The notes under the pieces were generated by a model. It saw only the letters and a list, made by a program, of their open reading frames with translations. It searched no databases and was not told the origin of the DNA. This document shows, one piece after another, positions 26,670 to 36,061 of a stretch of 64,000 nt of DNA. The stretch covers positions 124,001 through 188,000 of the forward strand of contig JAGWXF010000003.1 in NCBI GenBank assembly GCA_018970025.1, written 5' to 3'. This stretch comes from Actinomycetales bacterium (GTDB lineage: Bacteria > Actinomycetota > Actinomycetes > S36-B12). Numbering within the stretch: the first letter of the stretch is position 1; every line of letters starts with the position of its first letter. A program made the position numbers and the translations under genes.

Positions 26670-28817
26670 CTAGAAGAGCGGCTTCAGGGTGAGGGCCTGC
26701 GGAGCCGATACGGCCCGCAGGCCGCTTGACCCGGTGGCGATCGCTGCGACCTCGATGCGGCTCCCCCGGCCGAGGCGGTCGGGATCCAGGGAGATCCGGA
26801 ACGGCCGGGCATCGTCGGTGCCCAGCACTGACCACGTCGCCGAGCCGGCCGCGCGCCATGCGAACGTCACCACGGCCGGGTCGGGCCCCGGCACCGATGC
26901 CGTCGCCAGGTAGGTGCCCGATGCGGGGTCGTCCTCGATCGCAACCGAGACCGACGGCGCCGCCGGGATCGGCAGCGTGCTCGCCGCCCTGAGCACGACG
27001 GTCCCCCGCGGGGCAATCCGCAGGGCGAGCGCGCCGGATCCATCGGATGCAGCGGCAGACCCCCCGAGCAGCGGCTCCCAGGCTGATCCGGGCGTCGAGG
27101 TCGGGATGGTCACCGTGCTGGCGGCATCGCCTGCGTTGAACGCCACGAGGTACTCGCGACGGTCCGCGGCATCGATGCGACTGGCCGCGAACACCGACCC
27201 CTGGCCATACCTGGTGATCTGGGCCCCGCTCGCCAGCGCGGGGACCTGGGTGCGCAGCGCATTCAGTGCCCGAATGCGCGCCTCGATCTCCGATGACTCG
27301 CCGAAGGAGGATCCGGTGCCGATGGGCTGACCGCCGATCCGCTCCTGGCCCTGCCACTGGAAGACCTGGGTCGGGAACATGTCCTGACGGGCCTGCCGAT
27401 CGCGCCCATCACCCGACCCGGTCATCCCGACCTCGTCCCCGTAGTACACCACCGGCACTCCGCGGGTGAGCATGAGCATGTCGTGCGCGAGCAGGTCGCG
27501 CTCGAGCAGCGCAGTGCCCTCGGCACTGGTATCCGAGCTCAGGAAGAAGCCGATCCTGCCCATGTCGTGATTGCCGAGGAAGGTGGTCAGGCCGTATGCA
27601 TTCGTGGATGGCGAGGTGTAGTAGTCGTCCCCGTCGAAGAACAGCGCAAGCGCGCCGCCGGTCGTGCGCCCGGTGACGAATCCGCGCATCGCCTTCTGAT
27701 ACGGGAAGTCCAGGACGGAAGGCAGCTGCCGGTCGAGCATCTGCTCGGCCAGCTGGGCGGGACTGTCCAGCCAGACCTCGCCGAAGGAGGTGAAGCCCGG
27801 CTTTCCGGCGCTCGCCGCCTTCGCATTGATCAGGGGCAGCCATCGGCCGAAGAAGAATGGATCGACATGCTTGGCGGTGTCGAGCCGGAAGCCGTCGATG
27901 CCGTAGGCAGTGATCCACGAGCCATAGGCCTGCGCCAGGGCCTGGACGACGGTCCAGTCCTCCGTCATCAGGTCGTCGAGGCCGGCGAAATCGCCGTCCA
28001 TCTCGCATCGACCCGTGCACGTCCCCCAGTCGATATCGCCGCGATTGTGGTATCGGGTCACCTGATTGAGGACGCTCGGGGCCTTCGCGCCGATGAAGCC
28101 AGGATCCACGTACGGGACATGGGCGAAGCTGCGCTTGCGGCTCAGGGCCGGAAAGGAGGTGCCCGAGGTGAACGACCAGGGATTGAAGGCCTTGCCCGCT
28201 GCCGTGCGATAGGGCTTCGCGCTGATCGGGACGTAGCCGGTCGAGCCGCCCTGGAAGGAAATGACATCGGCCGTGTGGTTCACCACGACGTCCAGGAAGA
28301 CCTTGATCCCGAGCGTGCGCGCGCACGCCATGAAGGCCGCGAACTGCTCCTGGGTGCCGAGGTGGGGGTCGGGCCGGGTGATGTCCAGGAACCAGTAGCC
28401 GTGATACGAGGCGCTGCTGCCCTGGACGGGCCGGTTCACGAACGGCGGCGTGATCCACACCGCAGTGAAGCCAAGCCGCTTGATCCGAGCGAGCCCGTCA
28501 TCAGCCGGGTCGCTCACATCGCACTTCCCGGTGAGCCCGGCCAGGTCGCCACCGTGGTAGTACGCATCGGAGACCGGTAGGTAGCCGGTCTTTCGATAGT
28601 CGCCGGCGATGCCCCCGCTGTTGTTCGCCGGATCGCCATCGCGATAGCGGTCCGTCATGACGAAGTAGAACGCATCGGAGGCGATCGGCGAGCGGACGGG
28701 TGCAGCCGCCAGCGAGGCCGACGGCCCAGGCCCATCGGCTGCTGCAGCAACGCCAGCGCCGGCAGACAGCCCCAGGCCCAGTAGCAGGACTACCAGGCCT
28801 GGCCTAGCGAAGCGCAA
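26670..28817 (-). CDS. Secreted alpha-amylase, GH13
   Basis: 715 aa from TTG 28817: GGAG lies 7 nt upstream and the product begins with a clean signal peptide (LVVLLLGLGLSAGAGVAAAA). A more distal TTG (28859) would spoil the signal. GH13 catalytic set: DGFRLDTAKHV (nucleophile Asp near 308), FGEVW (acid Glu near 346), FLGNHDMGR (Asp near 416); also VFLDVVVNHTAD. The C-terminus has beta-sandwich domains. It would cut starch outside the cell to feed the importer. Its start overlaps the msmK stop by 14 bp; last gene of the operon. Confidence 0.9.
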   Translation of the reverse strand: MRFARPGLVVLLLGLGLSAGAGVAAAADGPGPSASLAAAPVRSPIASDAFYFVMTDRYRDGDPANNSGGIAGDYRKTGYLPVSDAYYHGGDLAGLTGKCDVSDPADDGLARIKRLGFTAVWITPPFVNRPVQGSSASYHGYWFLDITRPDPHLGTQEQFAAFMACARTLGIKVFLDVVVNHTADVISFQGGSTGYVPISAKPYRTAAGKAFNPWSFTSGTSFPALSRKRSFAHVPYVDPGFIGAKAPSVLNQVTRYHNRGDIDWGTCTGRCEMDGDFAGLDDLMTEDWTVVQALAQAYGSWITAYGIDGFRLDTAKHVDPFFFGRWLPLINAKAASAGKPGFTSFGEVWLDSPAQLAEQMLDRQLPSVLDFPYQKAMRGFVTGRTTGGALALFFDGDDYYTSPSTNAYGLTTFLGNHDMGRIGFFLSSDTSAEGTALLERDLLAHDMLMLTRGVPVVYYGDEVGMTGSGDGRDRQARQDMFPTQVFQWQGQERIGGQPIGTGSSFGESSEIEARIRALNALRTQVPALASGAQITRYGQGSVFAASRIDAADRREYLVAFNAGDAASTVTIPTSTPGSAWEPLLGGSAAASDGSGALALRIAPRGTVVLRAASTLPIPAAPSVSVAIEDDPASGTYLATASVPGPDPAVVTFAWRAAGSATWSVLGTDDARPFRISLDPDRLGRGSRIEVAAIATGSSGLRAVSAPQALTLKPLF

Positions 28818-29988
28818 GGCCGGTCTCCACGTCGAAGAAGTGCAGTCGCTCGGTGTCAACCCAGACGGTGATCTGCTCCCCGATGCGGACAGTGGACCTC
28901 GGCGGGAAGGTGGCGACGCCGTTCACGCCGCCAGCATGCGACAGCCGCGCCAGGCCATGGTCGTCCTCAGAGGCCACGCCGCTGCCGAGCCGGGCCTCGT
29001 CGACTGGCTTGCCGTCGAAGCGAAAGCCGACCTGGATGCTCGAGCCGAGGGCCTCGAACAGGGTGACCGTCACGGCCAGCGACTGCCGACCGGGCTCCTG
29101 CTGCGGGTAGAGGTCTTCCGATCGCATGCCCACGATGACCTCACGGCCGGCAGCGCCGTGCAGTGCGGGCCGCGATTGCAGGACCTGCTCCGGGAGCTCG
29201 AGGGCCTGGCCGCCGACGACGATTCGCGCGCCGGCTGACGAGGCATCGAGCTGCGCATGGAACAGGGTCATCGGCGGAGTGCCGATGAAGCCGGCGACGA
29301 AGACATTGTCCGGGTAGTCGTAGAGCTCCTGCGGCGGGGCGACCTGCTGCAGCTCGCCCAGTCGCATCACCGCGACTCGATGACCCATCGTCATGGCCTC
29401 GACCTGGTCATGGGTCACGTACACCGTGGTGATGCCCAGCTGCTGCTGCAGCCCGGCGATCTCAGCCCGCATCTGCACCCGCAGCTTCGCGTCGAGATTC
29501 GACAGCGGCTCGTCCATGAGGAACAGCTGCGCGTCGCGGACGATCGCGCGTCCCATCGCCACCCGCTGGCGCTGGCCGCCCGACAGCTGCTTGGGCCGGC
29601 GGTCCAGCAGCGGGGTCAGGTCGAGCAGGCGTGCGGCCTGCTCGACCTTGGCCTGGATATCGGCGCGGGCATCCTTGCGGATCGCCAGGCCGAACCCGAT
29701 GTTCTCCGCGACCGTCATGTGCGGGTAGAGCGCATAGCTCTGGAACACCATGGCGATGTTGCGCTTGCGGGATGGCAGGTCGTTCACGACCGTGCCCCCG
29801 ATCGCGATTGTCCCATCGGTGATGTCCTCCAGGCCGGCGACCATGCGCAGCGCCGTGGTCTTGCCGCATCCGGAAGGCCCGACGAGGACGAGGAACTCAC
29901 CGTCCGCGACGTCCAGGGAGAGATCCTTGACGGCATGGAATCCGTTGTCGTAGACCTTGTCGACGTCTGTCAGCACCAGCTCAGCCAT
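28804..29988 (-). CDS. msmK: Sugar ABC transporter ATP-binding protein, MsmK/UgpC type
   Basis: 394 aa. Walker A GPSGCGKTT (about 37-45), Q-loop VFQSYALYPHM, signature LSGGQRQRVAMGRA, Walker B LFLMDEPLSNLD, H-loop VTHDQ. The C-terminal 150 residues form the regulatory OB-type domain of the MalK/UgpC/MsmK group. Powers MalF-MalG. A good Shine-Dalgarno (AAGGGAAG) precedes ATG 29988. Stands 21 bp behind the GH13 gene. Confidence 0.93.
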   Translation of the reverse strand: MAELVLTDVDKVYDNGFHAVKDLSLDVADGEFLVLVGPSGCGKTTALRMVAGLEDITDGTIAIGGTVVNDLPSRKRNIAMVFQSYALYPHMTVAENIGFGLAIRKDARADIQAKVEQAARLLDLTPLLDRRPKQLSGGQRQRVAMGRAIVRDAQLFLMDEPLSNLDAKLRVQMRAEIAGLQQQLGITTVYVTHDQVEAMTMGHRVAVMRLGELQQVAPPQELYDYPDNVFVAGFIGTPPMTLFHAQLDASSAGARIVVGGQALELPEQVLQSRPALHGAAGREVIVGMRSEDLYPQQEPGRQSLAVTVTLFEALGSSIQVGFRFDGKPVDEARLGSGVASEDDHGLARLSHAGGVNGVATFPPRSTVRIGEQITVWVDTERLHFFDVETGLALR

Positions 29989-30009
29989 TGTCTTCCCTTC
30001 GCCCAGAAC

Positions 30010-31851
30010 CTAGGTCAGCCGCCAGATGCCCGCACCGGCATGCGGCATCTCGATCGCCAGGTGGCCTTCCGCCGTGGATCCGCCGAACCCGAAGACCGGC
30101 TCGGCCGATGCCGCATGCAGGTCCGCGAGCCGCACGTGCACCGCATCGCTCGGGTTGCGTGACACCGCGAACAGGATCCGATCCTGCGGATGCTCGCGGA
30201 CGAACACCACCGCGTCGGCAGCGACGTGCACCCACCGCAGGCCGCCGGACGCCAGGGCTGGGCTGGTTCGGCGCAGGTCGATCAGGCTCCGATAGGCGTC
30301 CAGGGTGGTGAGGTCCCAGTGCGCCTGGTCCAGCCAGGGGAACGTGGTGCGCGAGTCCTCGCCCCATGCCCCGGTCGCGCCGATCTCGTCGCCGGCGAAC
30401 ACCATCGGCACGCCCGGCAGCCCGACTGCCATGGCGAAGGCGGCCACCTGGCGCTCGGCAGTGCCGACGACCGTCCTGATGCGAGCCGTGTCATGGCTGC
30501 CGAGGAGGTTCCAGGAGGCCAGGAGCGAACGCCATGGGATCCGCCCATGGAACGCCCGGATCGAGCCGACCATCTGCTCCCCGGTGATGACCGGCGTCTG
30601 GACCGGCAGGCCGAGGAAGGTCTCGACGAAGTCCGGTGCCCGCAGCCACGACCACACCGGCCTGGTGAACGCGGCGTAGTTCATCGTCCCATGCCAGCCG
30701 TCGCCATCGAGGTCGGCGCTGGCATCATGGCCGTGCTCGGCGAGCAGGAGCAGGTCGTCGCCCGCCTCGGCCATCACCTGCCTGACCTCTCGCGCCACCT
30801 CATGGGTGACGTCGATGGAGCCCATGCGCCCGGCCATGTTCGCCACGTCCACACGCCAGCCGTCCAGTCCGCTCGGCCCCTTCAGCCACCGGCGGATCAC
30901 GGAGGCGTCGCCGGAGATCAGGGCGGTGCGCAGCTGCGGCGAGGTGAGGTCGAACTTCGGCAGGGTCGGGACGCCGAACCAGCAGGCGTAGCCATGCTCG
31001 AGTCGGTCATCGAAGCGGAAGTAGCCGCGCTCTGGCTCCTGGCCCGCCCGTGCCCGGACGAACCAGTCGTGATGGTTGCCGCAGTGGTTCAGGGTGATGT
31101 CGCCGAGCAGGTGCATGCCGCGCTCGTGGACGGCATCGGCCAGCGCGGCCAGGGCCCGGTCACCGCCGAGGAGCGGGTCGACGGCCTCGAAGGTGGTCGC
31201 GTCGTACCGATGGGTGGATCCGGCCGGGAAGATCGGCGTCAGGTAGACGACCTGGGCACCGAGGCCCTCGATGTAGTCCAGGTGCTCGCGCAGCCCGTCC
31301 AGGTCGCCGCCGAAGTACTCGACGGGGGTATCGGGGCCTCGGCCCTGCGGGCGCGACTCCCAGTCCCGTGGCACCGCCCAGTCGGGCAGTGCCTGGTCGT
31401 ACTTCTCGGTCAGCGCGGCTCGCGGGTCATCGTCCGAACGCCGGGCGAATCGATCGGGGAAGACCTGGTAGACCACCGAGGTCGCAGCCCACCGGGGAGG
31501 CGGCGGTGCCGCGGTGATGACGAAGTCATCGGCATCCGGGACGTCGTAGTCGAACTCGCCGGAGGCGTTCAGCCAGGTGTAGCGGTAGTCACCGCCCGCG
31601 AGGAGCCATCGGTAGTGGGTGAGCCGATTGTGGATGTCGAGGGTGGCAGACCACCACACCTCCTCGTCGTCCTGCTGGCTGACCTCGGCGAGCACTGCCA
31701 CTGGCTCCCCGTCCAGGACGCTGCGCAGCACGACAGTGCCAGGCTGCTGCGATCGACGGGTGCGCAGTCGAACCTCCACGAGATCACCGAACGCCGGGGC
31801 GCTATCGGAGACGTAGAGCGGCGAGCCGTCATGGTGTGCCGACGTGAGCAT
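30010..31851 (-). CDS. Cytoplasmic GH13, neopullulanase/cyclomaltodextrinase-like
   Basis: 613 aa, no signal peptide. The N-terminal 130 residues form a beta-domain (CBM34-like); then VVYQVFPDRFA, the family sign of neopullulanase and cyclomaltodextrinase. Catalytic residues: GWRVDVANMAG (Asp near 333), LLLLAEHGHDA (Glu near 369), LLGSHDTARI (Asp near 451). Cleaves imported maltooligosaccharides or cyclodextrins. ATG 31851 directly follows the malG stop codon, so it is tightly coupled. Confidence 0.88.
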   Translation of the reverse strand: MLTSAHHDGSPLYVSDSAPAFGDLVEVRLRTRRSQQPGTVVLRSVLDGEPVAVLAEVSQQDDEEVWWSATLDIHNRLTHYRWLLAGGDYRYTWLNASGEFDYDVPDADDFVITAAPPPPRWAATSVVYQVFPDRFARRSDDDPRAALTEKYDQALPDWAVPRDWESRPQGRGPDTPVEYFGGDLDGLREHLDYIEGLGAQVVYLTPIFPAGSTHRYDATTFEAVDPLLGGDRALAALADAVHERGMHLLGDITLNHCGNHHDWFVRARAGQEPERGYFRFDDRLEHGYACWFGVPTLPKFDLTSPQLRTALISGDASVIRRWLKGPSGLDGWRVDVANMAGRMGSIDVTHEVAREVRQVMAEAGDDLLLLAEHGHDASADLDGDGWHGTMNYAAFTRPVWSWLRAPDFVETFLGLPVQTPVITGEQMVGSIRAFHGRIPWRSLLASWNLLGSHDTARIRTVVGTAERQVAAFAMAVGLPGVPMVFAGDEIGATGAWGEDSRTTFPWLDQAHWDLTTLDAYRSLIDLRRTSPALASGGLRWVHVAADAVVFVREHPQDRILFAVSRNPSDAVHVRLADLHAASAEPVFGFGGSTAEGHLAIEMPHAGAGIWRLT

Positions 31852-32760
31852 CTAGCCCTTCACCGACCCCTGGGTCAGCCCGCCCACGATGAAGCGCTGG
31901 AGCACCAGGAACAGGATGACGACCGGGATCGCCGCCAGCAGGGCACCGGCAGCAAATGGCCCCCAGTTCTCGGAGTATCGGTTGCCGATGAACTGCTGCA
32001 GGCCGACGGCCAGGGTCAGCCGCTCCGGGCTCTCCAGCAGCACGCTCGCCATGAGGAACTCGTTGATGGTGCCGATGAAGCTGAGCAGGCCCACGACGGC
32101 CAGAACGGGCGCCGCCAGCGGCAGGATGATCCCCCAGAAGATCTGACCATGAGTCGCCCCGTCCACCTTGGCCGACTCGTCGATCTCGATGGGGATCGTG
32201 TCGAAGAAGCCCTTGATGAGCCAGGCATTGATGCCCATGGCGCCGCCGAGATAGACCAGCCCGAGGCCGAACAGCGAGTCCAGCCCCATCCCGGCGAACA
32301 CATCCGAGACCTGGGCCAGGATCAGGTAGATCGCGACCAGCGACAGGAACTGCGGGAACATCTGGACGAGCAGCAGGAACATCAGGCCGACCTTGCGGCC
32401 CTTGAAGCGGAACCTGCTGAAGGCGTACGCCGCGCCGGCGGCGATGAGGACGGTCACGACGGCGACCACGATGGCAAGCACCATGGTGTTCAGGTACCAG
32501 CGCAGGTACGGCTGATCGGGATTCGAGACCAGGATGCGGAAGTTCTCCAGGGTCGCGTCGCGCGGGATGATCGACCCGCTGGTGATGCTCGGCTTGGACG
32601 TGAAGGCCGCGCTCATCACCCACAGCACGGGAAGCAATGCCAGCGCGACCGCGACCCAGGCGACCGCATGACGCCAGGCCCGGGTCCGGAGCCACTCCGC
32701 GAAGGTCATCGGCCGTCGCCTGGGCACCGACGCGTCTGCGGCAGCGTGGCTGGTCGTCAT
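31852..32760 (-). CDS. malG: Maltose/maltodextrin ABC transporter permease MalG
   Basis: 302 aa, six membrane segments; EAA loop variant DESAKVDGATHGQIFWGI near residue 195 couples to the ATPase. The start overlaps the malF stop by 4 bp (ATGA). Partner of MalF in the membrane. Confidence 0.92.
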   Translation of the reverse strand: MTTSHAAADASVPRRRPMTFAEWLRTRAWRHAVAWVAVALALLPVLWVMSAAFTSKPSITSGSIIPRDATLENFRILVSNPDQPYLRWYLNTMVLAIVVAVVTVLIAAGAAYAFSRFRFKGRKVGLMFLLLVQMFPQFLSLVAIYLILAQVSDVFAGMGLDSLFGLGLVYLGGAMGINAWLIKGFFDTIPIEIDESAKVDGATHGQIFWGIILPLAAPVLAVVGLLSFIGTINEFLMASVLLESPERLTLAVGLQQFIGNRYSENWGPFAAGALLAAIPVVILFLVLQRFIVGGLTQGSVKG

Positions 32761-34514
32761 GCCCGGTCCTCCCGCAGTGCGTTCGACCGGCCGAAGGAGA
32801 GGGCCGAGATCGTGCCGACGATGAAGAAGATGAAGATCGAGATCGCAGCCGCGAGGCCGTAGTCATTGCCCTCGCCCGCGGCGAAGGCAATCTTGTAGGT
32901 GTAGCTGATGAGGATGTCGGTCGCCCCGGCGACCTCAGATCCGGGCACGGCCGGGCCTCCGCCGGTGAGCAGGTAGATGCCCCCGAAGTTGTTGAAGTTG
33001 TAGGCGAACGACGCGATGAGCAGGGGCGTGAGGGCGACCAGCAGCAGCGGCATGTTCACCAGGCGCCACACCTGGAAGGTGCGCGCACCATCGACCCGGG
33101 CCGCCTCCTGCAGCTCGCTGGGGATGGCCTGCAGGGCGCCGGTGCTCACCAGGAACATATAGGGGAAGCCCAGCCAGAGGTTGACGAGCAGGACGCTCAC
33201 CCGTGCCCAGAAGGGATCGAACAGCCACGGGATATCCCAGCCGGTGACGGCGTTCAGGGCGCCGAAGTCATCATTGAGCAGCCCCGCCCAGACCAGGATG
33301 GACAGGAAGGCCGGCACTGCATAGGGGATGATCAGCAGGGAGCGATAGACCCGCTGGCCCCGCATCCGCTCCTTGTTGAGCACGACCGCCAGGCCGAGTC
33401 CGACCACGAAGGTCAGCAGCACGCTCAGCAGCGCGTACAGGAACGTCCAGATGAACACCATCGCGAAGGGCTCGCGGATCTGCGGGTCGTTGAACACCCG
33501 GGCGAAGTTCTCGAAGCCGACGGTCGCCCGCCAGCCGGGTGTCAGCTTGTCCTGCGGGTCGGCAGGATTCGCATAGTTGCCGCGGCCGTTGTCGACGTAG
33601 ACGGTCCCGGTACCGATCGAGGTGAAGGTGTCCGCCGCCGGGTCGTAGGTCAGGGTGGGGACCAGCTCGATGGCGGTCTGCAGGCCCTGGGGCTGGATAT
33701 AGCCGCCCTGGGGCCCGGGCACCTTGAATGCGGCCAGCTGGCTGTCGATGGATGCCAGGTCGGCGTCGGGCACGACCGTGAGGCCGGTCACGCCGGTCAC
33801 CGTGCCGAACTCATCGCGCTGCACGTCCGATGCCGGCACCTCGTCGATGCCCTGGTCCGTCCCGATGTAGGTGGGCGGGTAGTCCGAGGTCTCGGCATCG
33901 GTCGGCAGGTTCATGTCGTCGGTGCCTGCATCGCTCGCCACCGGCGAGGGGGCGACATCCTCGCCACCGAACTCCATCGGCGCGCCGGATGCCGAAGGCA
34001 CGCCGAAGTCGAATCCGGGCTGGGCGGATGGCTCATCGGACGCCGCGGCATCCGCGGACCCGCTATCGGCCAGCTGGCCGACGTCCTGCGGGGTCAGGAT
34101 CAGGACGAGATCCCCGGTGTCGTTGCGCGCCGGCAGCATGTCGTAGCTGGGCGAGCTGTCGGTCTGCTGGGAGCTATCGCGGACGATCGCCGTGATGGCA
34201 TCGTCCTGGGTGCCGATATTCCCGGTGGAGTAGTTGGTGAAGGCAATCGAGATATTGAAGATGACGGGGATGATCTGGAAGGCGGTCAGCAGGATCGCGC
34301 CGATGACGACGTACTTGCCGGGTACGTAGCGGGATCCGAGGAGGAGGAAGTCCAGGGCGGCCGTGGATGCCACCACGAAGGCCAGCATGATCCAGGAGCC
34401 GTTGGCCACCATGGCCGGGATGCCCCAGATGGCCACGGCATTGATGATCCCCAGGAAGCAGATCTTCAGGATGGTGGCCGGCATGCCCCCCATACGGGAG
34501 ATCAACTGCTGCAC
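32757..34514 (-). CDS. malF: Maltose/maltodextrin ABC transporter permease MalF with large extracellular insert
   Basis: 585 aa from GTG 34514, with GGAGGG upstream. Three N-terminal membrane segments, then from about residue 90 to 320 a long hydrophilic Asp/Ser/Pro-rich region facing outward, then the core permease segments with the EAA motif EAARVDGARTFQVWRLV. E. coli MalF also has an extracellular P2 loop that touches MalE. Here the loop is longer, acidic and low-complexity (SADAAASDEPSAQPG), so it may be an independent adaptation. Confidence 0.92.
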   Translation of the reverse strand: MQQLISRMGGMPATILKICFLGIINAVAIWGIPAMVANGSWIMLAFVVASTAALDFLLLGSRYVPGKYVVIGAILLTAFQIIPVIFNISIAFTNYSTGNIGTQDDAITAIVRDSSQQTDSSPSYDMLPARNDTGDLVLILTPQDVGQLADSGSADAAASDEPSAQPGFDFGVPSASGAPMEFGGEDVAPSPVASDAGTDDMNLPTDAETSDYPPTYIGTDQGIDEVPASDVQRDEFGTVTGVTGLTVVPDADLASIDSQLAAFKVPGPQGGYIQPQGLQTAIELVPTLTYDPAADTFTSIGTGTVYVDNGRGNYANPADPQDKLTPGWRATVGFENFARVFNDPQIREPFAMVFIWTFLYALLSVLLTFVVGLGLAVVLNKERMRGQRVYRSLLIIPYAVPAFLSILVWAGLLNDDFGALNAVTGWDIPWLFDPFWARVSVLLVNLWLGFPYMFLVSTGALQAIPSELQEAARVDGARTFQVWRLVNMPLLLVALTPLLIASFAYNFNNFGGIYLLTGGGPAVPGSEVAGATDILISYTYKIAFAAGEGNDYGLAAAISIFIFFIVGTISALSFGRSNALREDRA

Positions 34515-34554
34515 TCAGCACCCTCCGTTCCCTCAGTCGCCACCCTTCGCATGC

Positions 34555-34590
34555 GCGTGTGGGGGCCCCTGGACCGGGACCCCCACACGC
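34555..34590 (-). terminator. Strong hairpin between malE and malF
   Basis: A 10-bp GC-rich perfect stem (arms GTGTGGGGG / CCCCCACAC), plus 3 further pairs after one mismatch, around a 6-nt loop. No T run. Position between malE and malF suggests partial termination or protection of the malE mRNA, so that binding protein is made in excess over permease. Confidence 0.6.
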
Positions 34591-34604
34591 ACCACATGCT
34601 GGAC

Positions 34605-35837
34605 TCAGCCGGCGACAGCCTGCTTGACCGCTGCCGCAGCCTGCGCGAAGGCCTGGGCGGCCGGGGTCGCCCCCTCGCCCTTGGTTGAGTTGACCCATGC
34701 GCCGCCGAGCGGGCCCCACACCGAGTTCATCTGGGAGATGTTCGGAATCGGGACGCCGCCGGCACCGGCCGCACCGAAGGCCTTGAGCTGCGGGTTGGTG
34801 ACCCGCTTCGCAGCCGCCAGGTTGGCCGGGTAGCGATCGTTCTTCGCGGAGAGGTTGAACTGTGCCTTCTCGCCGGCCATGTACTCGGTCACCAGCGACC
34901 GGGCAGCCGACTCGACGCCATGCACGGCGGCGTACTTCGTCAGCATGACGCCCTGGGATCCGATGAAGGGCACCGGGGTCAGGCCGTCGACGATCGGCGG
35001 CACGGGGGTGATCCGGTACTTGAAGGTCACCTTCGCCAGCTCGCTGATGTTCCACGGGCCGGTGATCCAGAACGGAGACTGCCCCGAGGTGAAGGCGGCC
35101 TTGGCGATGTCACCATCGACCTTCGAGTTGAGCAGGCCCGTCTTGTTCCACTGGTCGATGAGCTTGGAGTTGGCCCGGAAGACCTTGTTGTCGATGCCGA
35201 TGTTCGAGGTCACGTACGCGCCCTTGGGGGTCGTGCCGAAGATGTAGCCGCCGAGCCCGGTGAAGAGCGGATACATGTGGTAGGCGTCGCCGCCCGCACC
35301 CTGCTGGACAGCCAGCGGGATGGTGACCTTCCCGGCCTTCTGCAGAGCCAGCGCCTGGGTGCTCAGATCGGCGAACGTCGTCGGCTGGGTCTTGATCAGG
35401 CTGGCGTTCGTGATCATCGCGATGTTCTCGATGGCCACCGGCACGCCGTACTGCGAGCCGTTGTAGTTGAAGGCCTGCACGGCTCCAGGCGAGAGCTGGT
35501 CCTTGACCTTGGCGGACAGGTTCAGCTTGACGATCGAGCCATTGACGGCCAGCTCGCCGACCCAGTCGTTCGCGCCCATGATCACGTCGGGAGCGGAGTC
35601 AGCGGTGACCTTGGAGAGCTCGTCGCGGATGGCCCCGAAATCCTTCACCACGACGTCGACGGCCAGGCCCTTGTAGCCGTTCGGGAACAGGTACCGCACG
35701 GCCGGTGCGCGGTCGGCATCCGTCCAGATCACGATGGTGTTGGGCTTGGCCTGAGCGAGCGGGGCCGCGATCAAGCTGCCGAGGCCGACGGCCGCGGCGA
35801 TACTGCCGGCACCGATCAGCCGGAGTGTCCTTCGCAT
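34605..35837 (-). CDS. malE: Maltose/maltodextrin-binding protein MalE
   Basis: 410 aa from ATG 35837 with GAAAGGA upstream. Sec signal peptide ending APLAQA-KPNTIVIW. The mature part is a type-I sugar-binding protein (FNYNGSQYGVPVAIENIAM; SPFWITGPWNI). There is no lipobox Cys, which is unusual for a Gram-positive binding protein: it would be released from the membrane unless held by its permease. First gene of the six-gene alpha-glucan operon. Confidence 0.9.
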   Translation of the reverse strand: MRRTLRLIGAGSIAAAVGLGSLIAAPLAQAKPNTIVIWTDADRAPAVRYLFPNGYKGLAVDVVVKDFGAIRDELSKVTADSAPDVIMGANDWVGELAVNGSIVKLNLSAKVKDQLSPGAVQAFNYNGSQYGVPVAIENIAMITNASLIKTQPTTFADLSTQALALQKAGKVTIPLAVQQGAGGDAYHMYPLFTGLGGYIFGTTPKGAYVTSNIGIDNKVFRANSKLIDQWNKTGLLNSKVDGDIAKAAFTSGQSPFWITGPWNISELAKVTFKYRITPVPPIVDGLTPVPFIGSQGVMLTKYAAVHGVESAARSLVTEYMAGEKAQFNLSAKNDRYPANLAAAKRVTNPQLKAFGAAGAGGVPIPNISQMNSVWGPLGGAWVNSTKGEGATPAAQAFAQAAAAVKQAVAG

Positions 35838-35955
35838 GGTGTGTCCTTTCGAAAGGGCGCACGGCGCCCATACCGGGCGAGACTCGACGCTCAGAGATGG
35901 CCGCCTTGCCCCGCAGAGGTGACGTACAGCGAAACTAGCGGTGAACGCTGCGGCT

Positions 35956-35969
35956 TGGAAGCGCTTACA
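35956..35969. promoter_or_regulatory. LacI/CcpA-family operator
   Basis: TGGAAGCGCTTACA, a near-perfect palindrome around the central CG, fits the TGWAARCGYTWNCA consensus of LacI/GalR/CcpA-type sites. It lies between the divergent malE and GH125 genes, about 120 bp before malE and 93 bp before GH125. A second weaker site (GTGAACGCTG) may overlap 35941-35950. The regulator gene is not in the window. Confidence 0.7.
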
Positions 35970-36049
35970 GACTCCGTTATCAAACCGTGACCTCGCAGCG
36001 CGGCCGTTCTTCACGAGGCGTACGCAGCCGCTCGCTCGCAGGCCCCCGC

Positions 36050-36055
36050 TACGTT
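36050..36055 (+). promoter_or_regulatory. -10 box of leaderless promoter (GH125)
   Basis: TACGTT, 6 nt before ATG 36062. Confidence 0.45.
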
Positions 36056-36061
36056 GCGCTG

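Noticed and set aside
30190-32862. 890-codon open frame on the plus strand
   Set aside because: Antisense to the GH13 and malG genes; its translation is low-complexity and typical of GC-rich shadow frames.
32637-34688. 683-codon open frame on the plus strand
   Set aside because: Antisense to malF with its EAA motif and membrane segments; a shadow.
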